32,058 nt of DNA from Acidobacteriota bacterium (GTDB lineage: Bacteria > Acidobacteriota > Vicinamibacteria > Vicinamibacterales > UBA2999): assembly GCA_027622905.1 (NCBI GenBank), contig JAQBVV010000023.1:1-32058 (forward strand), in the 5' to 3' direction. Position numbers and translations under genes: made by a program. Shown one piece after another: positions 8,520-17,888 of the stretch. The stretch's first letter is position 1. Each line of letters begins with the position of its first letter. The notes under the pieces are model-generated. The model did not search any database. It saw only the letters and a list, made by a program, of their open reading frames with translations, and had not been told where the DNA came from.

Positions 8520-9620
8520 TCACACTTCCGCTGATTCGTGTTGCGAGATGTTCAGCAATACGCCCATCGCCGCCAGGCTCATCACCAGCGAGGACCCACC
8601 TGCGCTGACCAGCGGCAGCGGAATACCCTTGGTCGGCATGAGGCCGAGCACGACGCTCATGTTGACGAACGCCTGGGCGACGATCATCGTCGTCAGGCCG
8701 AGCGCGATGAACGAGCCGAAACTGTCTGGCGCACGCATCGTGATCCGCAATCCGCGCCAGGCGATCAGGCAGAAGCAGGCGAGGATCGCCGTCGCGCCGA
8801 TCAGACCGAGTTCCTCGCCGATGACTGCAAAGATGAAATCCGTGTGAGGCTCCGGGAGGTAGAAGAGCTTCTGCACGCCTTCCATCAACCCGCGCCCGAA
8901 CACGCCCCCGGTGCCCACGGCGATCAGCGACTGGATGATCTGGAAGCCGTCGCCCAGCGGATCGGCCCACGGGTCCCAGAAGGCGAGGAGTCGACGACGA
9001 CGGTACGACGCACTGACCAGGACGAGATAGACGGCCGGAGCCATCGCGAGCAACGCGCCCACGAAATAGCGATAGTGCAAGCCGGCAGCGAAGACCATGA
9101 CCACGACGATCAGCAGGAGCGACAGCGCGGTGCCGAAGTCCGGCTGCAGGAGGATCAGCCCCACCATTCCGCCAACGACAATCCCGATCGGCAACAACGA
9201 GTAGGTCAACTCGTCGATCCTGTGCATGCGCCGCTCAAGCATCAGCGCGGTGAACAGCACGCAGACGAGCTTGGCCAGCTCGGACGGCTGAATCCCGAGC
9301 CCGCCGATACCGAACCAGCGACGGGTCCCGTTGATGGGACTGCTGAAGAGCACGGCCACCAGTGTCAATGACACCAGTGCGATGAGCGCCCAGACGAACC
9401 TGTCGTCGCGATACCTGCGATAGTCGACACGCATCGCCACCGTCAGGGCGACCAGCCCGATCGCGGCCCACATCATCTGCTTGATGACGAACCGGTCTGA
9501 CTGCTGGTACCGCTCGAGCGCCACCAGCGCCGAGGCGCTGTACACCATCACGATGCTGGCGCAGATCAGCAGCAACGTCGCGGTGAACAGTACCCGGTCA
9601 GATTTGAGCGTGCGTGCCAC
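8520..9620 (-). CDS. ftsW: Septal peptidoglycan glycosyltransferase FtsW (SEDS family)
   Basis: Polytopic SEDS protein that polymerises lipid II glycan strands at the septum together with the class B PBP FtsI. The product is 366 residues with about ten membrane helices. Family marks include NGTRRWFGIGGLGIQPSELAKL at 98-119 and the periplasmic loop PEPHTDFIFAVIGEELG, where D261 matches the SEDS catalytic aspartate. A final GGSSLVMSLAAMGVLLN segment is also typical. Translation starts at a GTG preceded by an A/G-rich stretch containing GGGGGGAAGGA. It is the first gene after the 373-bp gap that splits the cluster, so it may also have its own promoter. Confidence 0.96.
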   Translation of the reverse strand: MARTLKSDRVLFTATLLLICASIVMVYSASALVALERYQQSDRFVIKQMMWAAIGLVALTVAMRVDYRRYRDDRFVWALIALVSLTLVAVLFSSPINGTRRWFGIGGLGIQPSELAKLVCVLFTALMLERRMHRIDELTYSLLPIGIVVGGMVGLILLQPDFGTALSLLLIVVVMVFAAGLHYRYFVGALLAMAPAVYLVLVSASYRRRRLLAFWDPWADPLGDGFQIIQSLIAVGTGGVFGRGLMEGVQKLFYLPEPHTDFIFAVIGEELGLIGATAILACFCLIAWRGLRITMRAPDSFGSFIALGLTTMIVAQAFVNMSVVLGLMPTKGIPLPLVSAGGSSLVMSLAAMGVLLNISQHESAEV

Positions 9621-9993
9621 GTGAATCCTTCCCCCCTACAGAGAACCACCCGCCGTTCCGAAACATAGGCCGTCGATGGATCGGCTAAGATCCCCGATTC
9701 ACCGACTCGACGACCACAACCGCAAGCGCATCTGCGGCGATCGTGGCGGTGAGCGTTCAGCGGTCATCAGTCGGCCCGTGAGACGGGACACCGACCTCGC
9801 AGACCGGGGTGGTCTGCGTTCCCAGCGGCTGGCTCCCCTCCGCGCCGAACCGACTGATGACTGCTCATCGCTCACGCGCCCCCGGGCGCGCCGCGCCTAC
9901 CGTGGTTGTCTGGCCCTCCTCGCTCTCCTTCTCGTCACAGTGCTGCTCGTCACCGCCTTCCGTTACCGTGCGCGTCTCTCACGAGCGCGGCTT
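9621..9993. other. 373-bp non-coding gap between murD and ftsW
   Basis: This is the only long gap inside the division cluster. No open frame here has credible coding character. It holds the inverted repeat at 9749-9875, a GC-rich palindrome (9875-9890, arms CGCGCCC/GGGCGCG) and a short direct repeat (TCACGAGCGC at 9979 and 9994). A weak -10-like TATGTT lies on the minus strand before ftsW, without a matching -35, so an ftsW promoter cannot be claimed. Confidence 0.6.
9749..9875. repeat. Long imperfect inverted repeat enclosing hairpins
   Basis: The 26-nt arms 9749-9774 and 9850-9875 are complementary at 23 of 26 positions; a G-T wobble makes it 24 if read as plus-strand RNA. The 75-nt interior contains a 5-bp stem with a GAG loop (CCCGT/ACGGG, 9775-9787) directly abutting the outer stem. 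It also contains an 8-bp perfect stem with a 5-nt loop (CGCAGACC/GGTCTGCG, 9798-9818) and a small CCAGC/GCTGG palindrome (9822-9832). The layout fits a multi-branched RNA, an operon-internal processing or attenuation site, or a small non-autonomous mobile element. No target-site duplication is obvious. Confidence 0.7.
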
Positions 9994-11358
9994 TCACGAG
10001 CGCTGCTGCGACAACCGCATCACTTCGTCCTTGAAGCAGTCGCCGCGTTCGGCGTAGTCGCGAAACCAGTCGAAGCTCGCGCAGGCGGGTGCCAGCAGCA
10101 CCACGCCGCCGGGTGCCGCAAGCTCGTAGCCGCGCGACACCGCTTCGCGTAGCGAGTCCGCCTGCACGACCGGCACGACATCGCCCAGCGCCTCCCGCAC
10201 ACGCGGCGCCGCTTCGCCGATCGCCACCACGGCCCGACCGCTGACCGACAACGGCCCCCGCAACTGCCGGAGATCGCCCCCTTTGAAACGTCCGCCGATG
10301 ATGGCCACCACATCGGCAAAGCTCTCGATGGACCGGCTCGCAGCCTCCACGTTGGTGGCCTTCGAGTCGTTCACGAACCGCACGCCGCCCACCTCGCCAG
10401 CCGGCTCCATGACATGCGCGAGCCCGCGGAATCCGCGCAACCCCGCGGTCATCGCCCGGGGCGATGCGCCAGCCAGCGACGCTGCGCCGGTGGCCGCGAG
10501 TACGTTGTTGAGCATGTGGCGGCCGGGCAGCTCCACGGCCCCCAGCGGCACCAGCTGTTCCGCACCCGCCACGGTCCGCTTCACGATCCAGTCGCCGTCC
10601 ACGGCGAAGCCAGCGTCGGCCACGCCCGACAGCGCGAACGACACACGCTGCGCTGTCACGCCTTCGCTCCGCGCGGTGACGACCGGGTCATCCGCGTTGA
10701 CGAGCGCCCAGTCGTCGGCCGTCTGGTTGGCGAAGATGCGGGCCTTGGCCGCTGCGTACGATTCGACACTCGCGTGCCGGTCCAGGTGGTCGTCCGCCAC
10801 GTTCAGCCAGACCGCGATCCACGGTCGAAACGTTGTCGTCGTCTCGAGCTGAAAGCTGCTCGCCTCCACCACGTGCAACGTCTCCGGCGTTGACGCCTCG
10901 ACCTGTGTACTGAGTGGCACGCCGATGTTGCCGCCAACCAGTACTGGCAGACCGGCCGCTGTCAGCATCCGGCCGAGGAGTGTCGTCGTGGTCGACTTGC
11001 CCTTGGTGCCGGTGATGGCCAGGATCCGCCCGCGAATCCACCGCGAGGCCAGCTCCAGCTCGCCGACGATCTCAACGCCTCGGGCGCGAGCCACGTCGAG
11101 CACGGGCTGCTCGACGGGCACCCCGGGACTCACCACCACCAGATCCGCAGCCGCCATCGTGTCCGACCGGTGGCCACCAACCTCGATCTCCACTCCCGCC
11201 GCACGCAGCCGCTCGGCGCCATCGAACGCGTCACGAGCCTCGGTGAGCGTCACGATCGCGCCCCGCCTGGCAAGCTGCTCGGCGGCGGCGACGCCGCTAC
11301 GGCCCGCGCCGACAACCACCACACGCCGCCCGTGAACGGAGAATCCACTGTTGCCCAC
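9994..11358 (-). CDS. murD: UDP-MurNAc-L-alanine--D-glutamate ligase MurD
   Basis: Cytoplasmic ligase adding D-Glu to UDP-MurNAc-L-Ala. The product is 454 residues. A Rossmann-like N-terminal domain begins with VVVVGAGRSG (13-22). The P-loop TGTKGKST is at 116-123. The central domain holds EASSFQL and NVADDHLDRH. The C-terminal domain carries the NDSKATN block at 330-336. The conserved 'HRxE' just before that block reads H315-V-M-E318 here, so the usual Arg is missing. The GTG start at 11358 lies four bases after the mraY stop. Downstream on the same strand comes the 373-bp gap. Confidence 0.96.
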   Translation of the reverse strand: MGNSGFSVHGRRVVVVGAGRSGVAAAEQLARRGAIVTLTEARDAFDGAERLRAAGVEIEVGGHRSDTMAAADLVVVSPGVPVEQPVLDVARARGVEIVGELELASRWIRGRILAITGTKGKSTTTTLLGRMLTAAGLPVLVGGNIGVPLSTQVEASTPETLHVVEASSFQLETTTTFRPWIAVWLNVADDHLDRHASVESYAAAKARIFANQTADDWALVNADDPVVTARSEGVTAQRVSFALSGVADAGFAVDGDWIVKRTVAGAEQLVPLGAVELPGRHMLNNVLAATGAASLAGASPRAMTAGLRGFRGLAHVMEPAGEVGGVRFVNDSKATNVEAASRSIESFADVVAIIGGRFKGGDLRQLRGPLSVSGRAVVAIGEAAPRVREALGDVVPVVQADSLREAVSRGYELAAPGGVVLLAPACASFDWFRDYAERGDCFKDEVMRLSQQRS

Positions 11359-11362
11359 ACCA

Positions 11363-12448
11363 TCACCGCAACTTCAACGTCGTCAGACTGAAGAGCGCAA
11401 AAATCACCGACAGGATCAGAAAGCGCGTGTTGACCTTGGGTTCGCTCCACCCGCTGAGTTCGAAGTGGTGGTGGAGGGGGGCCATCTTGAAGATGCGACG
11501 ACCCTTCATCTTGAAATACCCCACCTGCAGGATCACCGAGAGTGCCTCGATGACGAAGACGCCGCCGACGATCGGCAGCAGCAGCTCCTGCTTGATGAGG
11601 ATGGCCACGGTGCCGAGTGCGCCGCCCAGCGCGAGCGAGCCGACGTCACCCATGAAGATCTCCGCAGGGTACGAGTTGTACCAGAGGAATCCCAGACTGG
11701 CTCCGACCAGTGCCCCGCAGAACACCGTGAGCTCGCCGGCCGGCGCGAACCGCACGAGAAGCAGGTAGTCCGCCAGTACGGCGTGGCCGGTCACGTAGGC
11801 GAGGGCCGTGAACGCCGCAGCCGCGACGCCGAACGTGCTGATCGCGAGGCCGTCGAGGCCATCCGTCAGGTTGACCGCATTGGTCGCACCGACGAGCACC
11901 AGCACGGCAAAGGCGACGTAGAACCAACCCAGATCCGGAATGAGATTCTTGAAAAACGGAAAGATCAGCCGGGTGTTGTACAGACCGTTGTCTGCAAGCG
12001 CCATCAACGCCAGGCCCACGCCCACCGCGACCAGCACCTGCAGCCCGAGCTTGTAGCGGGGACGGAGTCCATGGTGCGAACGGCGCGCGACCTTCAGATA
12101 GTCATCCGCGAACCCGACGGCCCCGAACGCGCACGTCGCCAGCACGGCGATCCAGACATAGAAGTTGGCGAGGTCGGCCCACAGCAATGTCGGTCCGACC
12201 GCCGCCGCCAGGATCAGCAATCCGCCCATCGTCGGCGTTCCGGCCTTGGCATTGTGAGACTGAGGACCCTCCTGCCGAATGACCTGCCCGATCTGGAACG
12301 CACGCAGTTTCGCGATCATCCACGGGCCCAGCAACAGGCTGATCGCCAGCGCCGTCACGCTGGCCGCCGCGGTGCGGAACGTGATGTACCGCGTGACGTT
12401 CAACACCCCGAACCACGGCGCCAGGTCCGGCAACAGGTAGTAGAGCAT
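11363..12448 (-). CDS. mraY: Phospho-N-acetylmuramoyl-pentapeptide-transferase MraY
   Basis: Polytopic membrane enzyme that transfers phospho-MurNAc-pentapeptide to undecaprenyl phosphate, giving lipid I. The product is 361 residues from the ATG at 12448, with about ten membrane helices. Key motifs are [13 protein letters not shown] (64-76), the Mg-binding DDYLK (115-119), the NLTDGLDG loop (193-200) and the late APLHHHFE histidine motif. The frame stays open for 45 codons further upstream, but those lie within murF. The ATG shares one base with the murF stop (TGATG), a normal coupling arrangement. Confidence 0.97.
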   Translation of the reverse strand: MLYYLLPDLAPWFGVLNVTRYITFRTAAASVTALAISLLLGPWMIAKLRAFQIGQVIRQEGPQSHNAKAGTPTMGGLLILAAAVGPTLLWADLANFYVWIAVLATCAFGAVGFADDYLKVARRSHHGLRPRYKLGLQVLVAVGVGLALMALADNGLYNTRLIFPFFKNLIPDLGWFYVAFAVLVLVGATNAVNLTDGLDGLAISTFGVAAAAFTALAYVTGHAVLADYLLLVRFAPAGELTVFCGALVGASLGFLWYNSYPAEIFMGDVGSLALGGALGTVAILIKQELLLPIVGGVFVIEALSVILQVGYFKMKGRRIFKMAPLHHHFELSGWSEPKVNTRFLILSVIFALFSLTTLKLR

Positions 12449-13863
12449 CAGGCGAACTCCGCCACGATGCGGTCCACCACGATATCGGTCCGGATACCGC
12501 GAGAGCCCTTGACCAGCACCAGATCGCCAGGACGGATCGCCGAGGCGACCGTCGGCGCCGCCGACTCGCTGCCGTTGATCCACGTCACGGCCGACGCCGG
12601 CATGCCGGCATCGACGGCGGCGTCGGCCAGGACCCGCGCGGGCCCGCCGCCAACCGAGAACAGCAGTTGCAACCCGGCGGCGGCCGCCACCGCACCCGAG
12701 CGCCGGTGCAGTGCCTCCGCGTGCTCGCCAAGTTCAAGCATCTCGCCGAGTACCGCCACCTTCCGGGATGCCCGCGTCTCGTTGGCCACGACGTCGAGCG
12801 CGGCCGCCAGCGCCGCGGGACTCGAGTTATAGGAGTCGTCAATCAGCACCGTTCCGCCGCGCAGGTGCCGCACAACACCGCGACGGTCTGCCGCCTCCAA
12901 CCGGCTGGCGGCCGAGACGACGTCGTCGATCGGTGTCCCGAGATCCAGCGCAACGGCGGCCGCCGCCAGCACGTTGGCGAGGTTGCCGCCCCCGATCAGT
13001 GGCGTGCGAATCTGTCGCTCACCCGCAGGGGTGACCATCCGGGCGCTCATGCCGTCAATCCCAAGCCGCGTGACGTCGCACGCGCGCACGGTCGAAGCCG
13101 CTGACGTACCGAACGTCAGCGTTCGACCCGGAAACGCACCGACCCTCGCCATCACCCGCGCGTCATCGGCGTTGCACACGAGCACGTCATCGGCACCTGC
13201 GTCCTCAAGGATCTCGGCCTTCGCATCGGCGATGTCATCCGGTGAATCGAAGAAGCCCATGTGAGCATCACCGACGTTGGTCCACACGCGGATGTCCGGC
13301 TCCGCAATCGCGACGAGCGTGCTGATCTCCCCCGCGTGATTCATACCCAGTTCCATGACGGCCACGTCTGGCCTGGTCCGCAGTTGCAACAGCGACAGCG
13401 GCAACCCGATGTGGTTATTCAGATTCCCCTTGTTCTTCACCACCCGACCGCGTCCACGGAGCAACTCCGCGATCGCTTCCTTCGTGGTCGTTTTCCCGGC
13501 GCTCCCGGTAATGGCGACCACCCGTGTGCCGCTCGCCATTCGCACCGCGTGCGCCAGGGCCTGCAGCGCCGCGGTGGTCTCGCCAACCTCGACGATGCCA
13601 CCTCCGCCACGAGCCGTCGTCTGCCGCGCATCGATACGTCCCCGCTCCACGAGCGCGCCGCCCGCGCCTCTCTCGAATGCGTCGGCGATGAAGTGGTGCG
13701 CGTCATACCGCGGCCCTTTCAGCGCGACGAAAAACTCCCCTTCGCGCAGCGCGCGCGTATCACTGACGACCTCTCCGACGACGCTCGACGGATCACCCGA
13801 CAGGATCTGGCCGCCCACCGCCTCGGCCACCCACCCAAGCGTGAGCCGCAGGTCCTCACCCAA
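12448..13863 (-). CDS. murF: UDP-MurNAc-tripeptide--D-alanyl-D-alanine ligase MurF
   Basis: Cytoplasmic ligase that adds the D-Ala-D-Ala dipeptide and so completes the UDP-MurNAc-pentapeptide. From a TTG at 13863 the product is 471 residues, near the normal family length. It has the N-terminal SDTR motif in the UMP-binding domain, a P-loop [11 protein letters not shown], the [13 protein letters not shown] block specific to Mur[11 protein letters not shown], and [10 protein letters not shown] in the last domain. The frame is open to 13920, but that part overlaps murE. The only near-boundary start is the TTG, which overlaps murE by eight bases and has a weak upstream purine signal. Start uncertain; identity is not. 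Confidence 0.93.
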   Translation of the reverse strand: MGEDLRLTLGWVAEAVGGQILSGDPSSVVGEVVSDTRALREGEFFVALKGPRYDAHHFIADAFERGAGGALVERGRIDARQTTARGGGGIVEVGETTAALQALAHAVRMASGTRVVAITGSAGKTTTKEAIAELLRGRGRVVKNKGNLNNHIGLPLSLLQLRTRPDVAVMELGMNHAGEISTLVAIAEPDIRVWTNVGDAHMGFFDSPDDIADAKAEILEDAGADDVLVCNADDARVMARVGAFPGRTLTFGTSAASTVRACDVTRLGIDGMSARMVTPAGERQIRTPLIGGGNLANVLAAAAVALDLGTPIDDVVSAASRLEAADRRGVVRHLRGGTVLIDDSYNSSPAALAAALDVVANETRASRKVAVLGEMLELGEHAEALHRRSGAVAAAAGLQLLFSVGGGPARVLADAAVDAGMPASAVTWINGSESAAPTVASAIRPGDLVLVKGSRGIRTDIVVDRIVAEFA

Positions 13864-15382
13864 CCCGCGACCTGAGACGCCGTGCGTCCAACGCCTCGCG
13901 AGCGACCACCACGTCGTCAAAAGGCACCAGACCGCTGCCGATCTGCTGGTACTTCTCGTGCCCTCTGCCCGCGATCAGCACGACGTCACCCGGCTCCGCC
14001 TGGCCGATGACCCGACGAATCGCATCGCCGCGATCGACGATCGTCAGCACCTGCGCGCCACGCTGGCGCGTTTCCCCTTGCGCGCCGAGGTTCACCTCCT
14101 CGATGATGCGGTGCGGATCCTCGTTCCGTGGGTTGTCCGACGTGATGCACACGAGATCGCTCAACCGCGCGGCGACCATGCCCATCAGCGGCCGCTTCGT
14201 GCGATCGCGTCCACCACCCGCACCAAAGACCGTGATCAGCCGCCGCGCGGCCAGGGGGCGCGCGACTTCCAGGAGATTTCTGAGCGCGTCATCCGTGTGC
14301 GCGTAGTCGACGACGACGGTGACGTCGTCAAGCGACGACGACGCCCGCTCGAATCGACCAGGGACACCACGGAGCGCGGTCACCCCCCGCTCGATCGCCT
14401 CCAGCGGCACGCCCAGCGCCGCGGTGACGCCGACCGCCGCCAGGATGTTGTAGACGTTGGGCCGACCGACCAGCGCCGAACGCACGTGCACGGTGCCCTG
14501 GGGCGTCCGCGCATCGAACTCCACTCCGTCGAACGAGAGCGACAAGGGACCCGGCGTGACATCGGCCGCCCGGTTGACGGCGTAGGTGACAGGGCGCTGC
14601 GCGATGTCCACGACGGCGGCACCACGCGGGTCATCCGTGTTGACCGCAGCCGGAGCGCCTGCAGGCAACATGTCAAACAGGCGTGCCTTGGCGGCGAAGT
14701 AGCGGTCCATGTCCCCGTGAAAGTCGAGATGGTCCCGCGTCAGATTCGTGAACATGGCGGCCGATATATGGACACTGTCTGCACGGCGAAGCGCGAGTCC
14801 GTGCGACGACACCTCCATCGCGCAGGCACCGCAGCCTGCATCGACCATCTGCCGTAACATGGCGTGCAGGTCTGGCGCCTCCGGCGTCGTGTTCGTGGCC
14901 ACCATCTCCTGTGCGCCCGTGCGATACGCGACGGTTCCCAGGAGCCCGCAACGCGTGCCGGCCGCCTCGAAAATCGACGCCACCAGATAACTGGTCGTCG
15001 TCTTGCCGTTGGTCCCGGTGATCCCCACGACGCGCATGTCGCGGCTTGGGTGACCGAAGTACGACGCCGCGAGTCCCGACAACGCGAGCCGTGCGTCCGG
15101 GACGACGACCCACGGCACGTCCGATGCGCCCGCCTCCGTCCCTTTCTCGCGCTCGGCAACAACCGCAGCCGCCCCCGCGGCAATCGCCTGGGCCGCGAAG
15201 TCCGCACCATCCGCCCTGAGCCCCCGCAGGGCCACGAACACCCACCCTGGCTTCACGTGTCGCGAATCGTGCGTCACCCCGAGACACGGTGTGTTGAGGG
15301 AGCGCGAGTGGCCATCGACCAGCGGCCGCTCGCCGGGCGACCCCGTGGGATCGACGTCTCGCAACAGCTCTGCAACGGTCAT
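13856..15382 (-). CDS. murE: UDP-MurNAc-tripeptide synthetase MurE, probably meso-DAP-adding
   Basis: Cytoplasmic ligase adding the third stem residue to UDP-MurNAc-L-Ala-D-Glu. The product is 508 residues. It has a THDSRHVKPG UDP-binding segment near 37-46, the P-loop TGTNGKTT at 122-129, NTTPEAPDLH and EVSSHGL in the substrate site, and the C-terminal specificity motif DNPR at 416-419. DNPR indicates meso-diaminopimelate rather than lysine, which fits a diderm cell wall. The usual VDYAHTPDAL reads VDYAHTDDAL here. The ATG overlaps the ftsI stop by four bases (ATGA), and the end overlaps the proposed murF start. Confidence 0.96.
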   Translation of the reverse strand: MTVAELLRDVDPTGSPGERPLVDGHSRSLNTPCLGVTHDSRHVKPGWVFVALRGLRADGADFAAQAIAAGAAAVVAEREKGTEAGASDVPWVVVPDARLALSGLAASYFGHPSRDMRVVGITGTNGKTTTSYLVASIFEAAGTRCGLLGTVAYRTGAQEMVATNTTPEAPDLHAMLRQMVDAGCGACAMEVSSHGLALRRADSVHISAAMFTNLTRDHLDFHGDMDRYFAAKARLFDMLPAGAPAAVNTDDPRGAAVVDIAQRPVTYAVNRAADVTPGPLSLSFDGVEFDARTPQGTVHVRSALVGRPNVYNILAAVGVTAALGVPLEAIERGVTALRGVPGRFERASSSLDDVTVVVDYAHTDDALRNLLEVARPLAARRLITVFGAGGGRDRTKRPLMGMVAARLSDLVCITSDNPRNEDPHRIIEEVNLGAQGETRQRGAQVLTIVDRGDAIRRVIGQAEPGDVVLIAGRGHEKYQQIGSGLVPFDDVVVAREALDARRLRSRVG

Positions 15383-17433
15383 GGGGTGAGGCCAGCTGCC
15401 GGGAGCACGTCGGCCACCGGAGGCGGGACGACTTCCCGGATCACGTTTCGATCAAGCGTGAGCGTCGCAACCACGCCAGACGCGATCTGACTCCCCGCCG
15501 CTGGCTCCTGTTCGACGACGACACCGGCGCCGCGAAGGCGCGGCGTCATACCCAGTCCCGCGAGTACGCGCAAGGCGTCGCGGGCTCCAAGACCACGCAG
15601 GTCGGGAAACACCGCCGTGGATCCCGTCGGGCCGCTGGCGACGGTGACAAACGATGGAAACTGAGCCGGTCTGGCAACCGGTCGTGGTCTCGGTGCCTCC
15701 GACCCGGCCATCAACACCGGTGGCGCGGCATGCAGCGTCGGTGCCACGCCGTAGTGGCGCAGCGCCGCGTCCGCGATTCGCCGAAAAATCGGGCCGGCGA
15801 CTCCACTGCCGTAATACAGGTTCTTACCGTGCGGTGAATCGATCACCACCACGATGGTGAACATCGGCTCTCGCGACGGAACGAACCCGACAAACGACGC
15901 GTTGTAATCCGACTTCGAGTACCGGCCGTTGACGACCTTCTGCGCCGTGCCCGTCTTCCCTGCCGTCGGGAATCCCGGAACCTTCGCGCGCGCGCCCGTG
16001 CCCCGCTCGACGACCTGCTCCATGATCTCCGTCACGACCGCTGCCGTGCTCCTCGAGACCGCCCGTCGCACGACCGTGCGCTCGGTCGGCGTCCGCACGC
16101 CGTCGGCAATCACCGCGCCGACCACGCGCGGCGTGAGTAGCTCGCCGCCATTGGCGATCGCGCTCACCGCTGCGGCCATCTGCATCGGGGTCACCCCGAT
16201 CTGGTAGCCCATCGAGACTGACGCAAGAGCGCTGTCGTTGAGCTTTGACGGGTCCCAGACGATGCCGCCACTCTCCCCGGGGAAGTCCCGCGACGACCGC
16301 GCGCCGAAGCCGAAACGCTCCACGTACCGGCCCAGCCGCTCCCGCCCGACCTGCAGCCCCACCTTGATGGCGCCCACGTTGCTCGAGTGCACGATCACAT
16401 CGGTGAACGACAGGATGCCGCTGCGGTGATCGTCATTGATGACGCGACGACCGAAGCGAATCTCGCCGGCGCTAACGTCGATCGGGGCGTTCGGCTCGAC
16501 GACGTTCTCCTCGAGCGCCGCAGATGCGGTGACGATCTTGAACGTCGAGCCCGGCTCATAGATGTCCTGCGTGGCCCGATTGCGCTGCGACTCCGGCTGC
16601 GCATCCCGGTACGCATTCGGGTTGAAGGTCGGCCAGCTGGCCAGCGCGAGGATCTCTCCCGTGCGCGGGTCCATGACCACCGCCGTGCCACCCGCCGCGA
16701 CGTTTTCCTCGACGCCAGCGCGGAGTTCCCGCTCGGCGACGTGCTGGAGGTACTCGTCGATCGTCAGTTCCAGCGTGGCGCCGGTTGTCGGAGGTCGCTC
16801 CACCCGGCTGAACGCGCGCCGTCTGGCATCGGTCTGAATCAGCACGGTGCCCGGCTGTCCGCTGACCACCGTGTTGTAGGCCGCTTCGATGCCGCGCAGC
16901 CCGGTGTTATCGATGCCGACGTAGCCCAGCACCTGCGCGGCCAGGTCCTTGTTGGGATAGAACCGCCGGTTCTCCTTCATGAACCCGACGCCTTCCAGAT
17001 CCAGATCCGCGACACGACGCGCGTCATCCGGCGACACCTGTCGTCGAACGTAGGCAAACGCCCGGTCGCGCGTGAAACGCTCGGTCAGCGTCTCCTTCTC
17101 CTCCGGGCCGCAGTCGGCCAGCGCCAGGCAGAGCGCCGCCGCCGCCGCCGCGGGATTGTCAATCTCCGTGGGAACCGCGTAAATGGAGTCCGCCTCGACG
17201 CTGTATGCGAGCACGCGACCGTTGCGATCGAGGATGTCTCCGCGCCTCGCCGTGGTCTCGACGGTGCGGAGCTGCTGCCGCTCGGCGCGCTCGGTCAGCT
17301 CCGCGTGCTGCCCTATCTGCAGGTAGACGAGCCGTGCCTCTATGGCCGACGACCAGATCGCGAGCACCGACACTGCGACGATCAGCCGCCGTTTGAGTGT
17401 GATGCGCCAGGCGAACGCAGGCTTGTCGGTCAC
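15379..17433 (-). CDS. ftsI: Septal class B penicillin-binding protein FtsI with one PASTA domain
   Basis: Transpeptidase that cross-links septal peptidoglycan with FtsW. The product is 684 residues. A short cytoplasmic N-terminus and one membrane helix (about 14-32) lead into the pedestal domain, with the RRGDILDRNG box at 63-72. The transpeptidase motifs are S296-T-F-K299, S350-S-N352 and K493-T-G495. After a Pro-rich linker (about 570-600), residues about 605-662 form one PASTA domain (FPDLRGLGARDAL at its start). The GTG start at 17433 has a perfect AAGGAGGT seven bases upstream. A terminal PASTA domain is typical of PBP2x-type proteins and is absent from enterobacterial FtsI. Confidence 0.96.
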   Translation of the reverse strand: MTDKPAFAWRITLKRRLIVAVSVLAIWSSAIEARLVYLQIGQHAELTERAERQQLRTVETTARRGDILDRNGRVLAYSVEADSIYAVPTEIDNPAAAAAALCLALADCGPEEKETLTERFTRDRAFAYVRRQVSPDDARRVADLDLEGVGFMKENRRFYPNKDLAAQVLGYVGIDNTGLRGIEAAYNTVVSGQPGTVLIQTDARRRAFSRVERPPTTGATLELTIDEYLQHVAERELRAGVEENVAAGGTAVVMDPRTGEILALASWPTFNPNAYRDAQPESQRNRATQDIYEPGSTFKIVTASAALEENVVEPNAPIDVSAGEIRFGRRVINDDHRSGILSFTDVIVHSSNVGAIKVGLQVGRERLGRYVERFGFGARSSRDFPGESGGIVWDPSKLNDSALASVSMGYQIGVTPMQMAAAVSAIANGGELLTPRVVGAVIADGVRTPTERTVVRRAVSRSTAAVVTEIMEQVVERGTGARAKVPGFPTAGKTGTAQKVVNGRYSKSDYNASFVGFVPSREPMFTIVVVIDSPHGKNLYYGSGVAGPIFRRIADAALRHYGVAPTLHAAPPVLMAGSEAPRPRPVARPAQFPSFVTVASGPTGSTAVFPDLRGLGARDALRVLAGLGMTPRLRGAGVVVEQEPAAGSQIASGVVATLTLDRNVIREVVPPPVADVLPAAGLTP

Positions 17434-17440
17434 TGACTAG

Positions 17441-17448
17441 ACCTCCTT
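17441..17448 (-). promoter_or_regulatory. Strong Shine-Dalgarno site of ftsI
   Basis: AAGGAGGT, the full anti-16S complement, lies seven bases before the GTG at 17433. It fixes the ftsI start and suggests efficient initiation here, in the 32-nt gap after ftsL. Confidence 0.85.
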
Positions 17449-17465
17449 CTCACACGTCAACGCGC

Positions 17466-17888
17466 TTACCGACGCGCAACCACCGAGTTCGACGGAGGCG
17501 CCGGAGGTGATACGCGCTCGATCACCGACGCCTCGCCGGGACCTGGTGACACCATCTGGAGCTGCTCGATCGCCAGGCGCTCGATGCGAATCGGAGAACG
17601 CAACGTGTTCAGTTCAAGTTGCAGGTGCCGATTGATTTCGATCTCGACCGCCCGCTCCCGCTCCATCTGCTCGAAGCTATAGCCGTAGCGCAGCAGTTCG
17701 AAGTGCTGGAACGCCCAGAACAACAGGACCGCGACGAGGAACACACCGGTGGCGGTGGCCTTCACCATCTCCCGATGCCGACGGTGATCGACTTCGCGCA
17801 CGATCGGGTTGTTCCGAACATCCTTCCGGATGGCGTATTCAAACTTTTCGCTGTTCATGGTCTGCGCCGTCTCCGTACGCCGACTCAC
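17466..17888 (-). CDS. ftsL: FtsL-like cell division protein
   Basis: Small bitopic divisome protein expected to form a coiled-coil complex with FtsB and FtsQ. From a GTG at 17888 the product is 140 residues. It has a basic cytoplasmic tail, one membrane helix (ATGVFLVAVLLFWAF) and an extracytoplasmic Glu/Arg/Leu-rich helix likely to form a coiled coil, ending in a Pro/Ser-rich tail. The GTG gives a four-base GTGA overlap with the rsmH stop, with a GGAG nine bases upstream. An ATG at 17858 (130 residues) is the main alternative. FtsL proteins share little sequence, so the call rests on size, topology and the rsmH-ftsL-ftsI order. Confidence 0.8.
   Translation of the reverse strand: MSRRTETAQTMNSEKFEYAIRKDVRNNPIVREVDHRRHREMVKATATGVFLVAVLLFWAFQHFELLRYGYSFEQMERERAVEIEINRHLQLELNTLRSPIRIERLAIEQLQMVSPGPGEASVIERVSPPAPPSNSVVARR

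Noticed and set aside
9676-10152. 158-residue plus-strand frame spanning the murD-ftsW gap
   Set aside because: It runs into the end of murD in antisense and consists largely of Arg/Leu/Ala runs; the region is better explained as structured non-coding DNA.
11351-12832. 493-residue plus-strand open frame
   Set aside because: Antisense to mraY and murF; no family features and composition typical of a shadow frame.
13355-14857. 500-residue plus-strand open frame
   Set aside because: Antisense to murF and murE; both minus-strand genes have complete motif sets.
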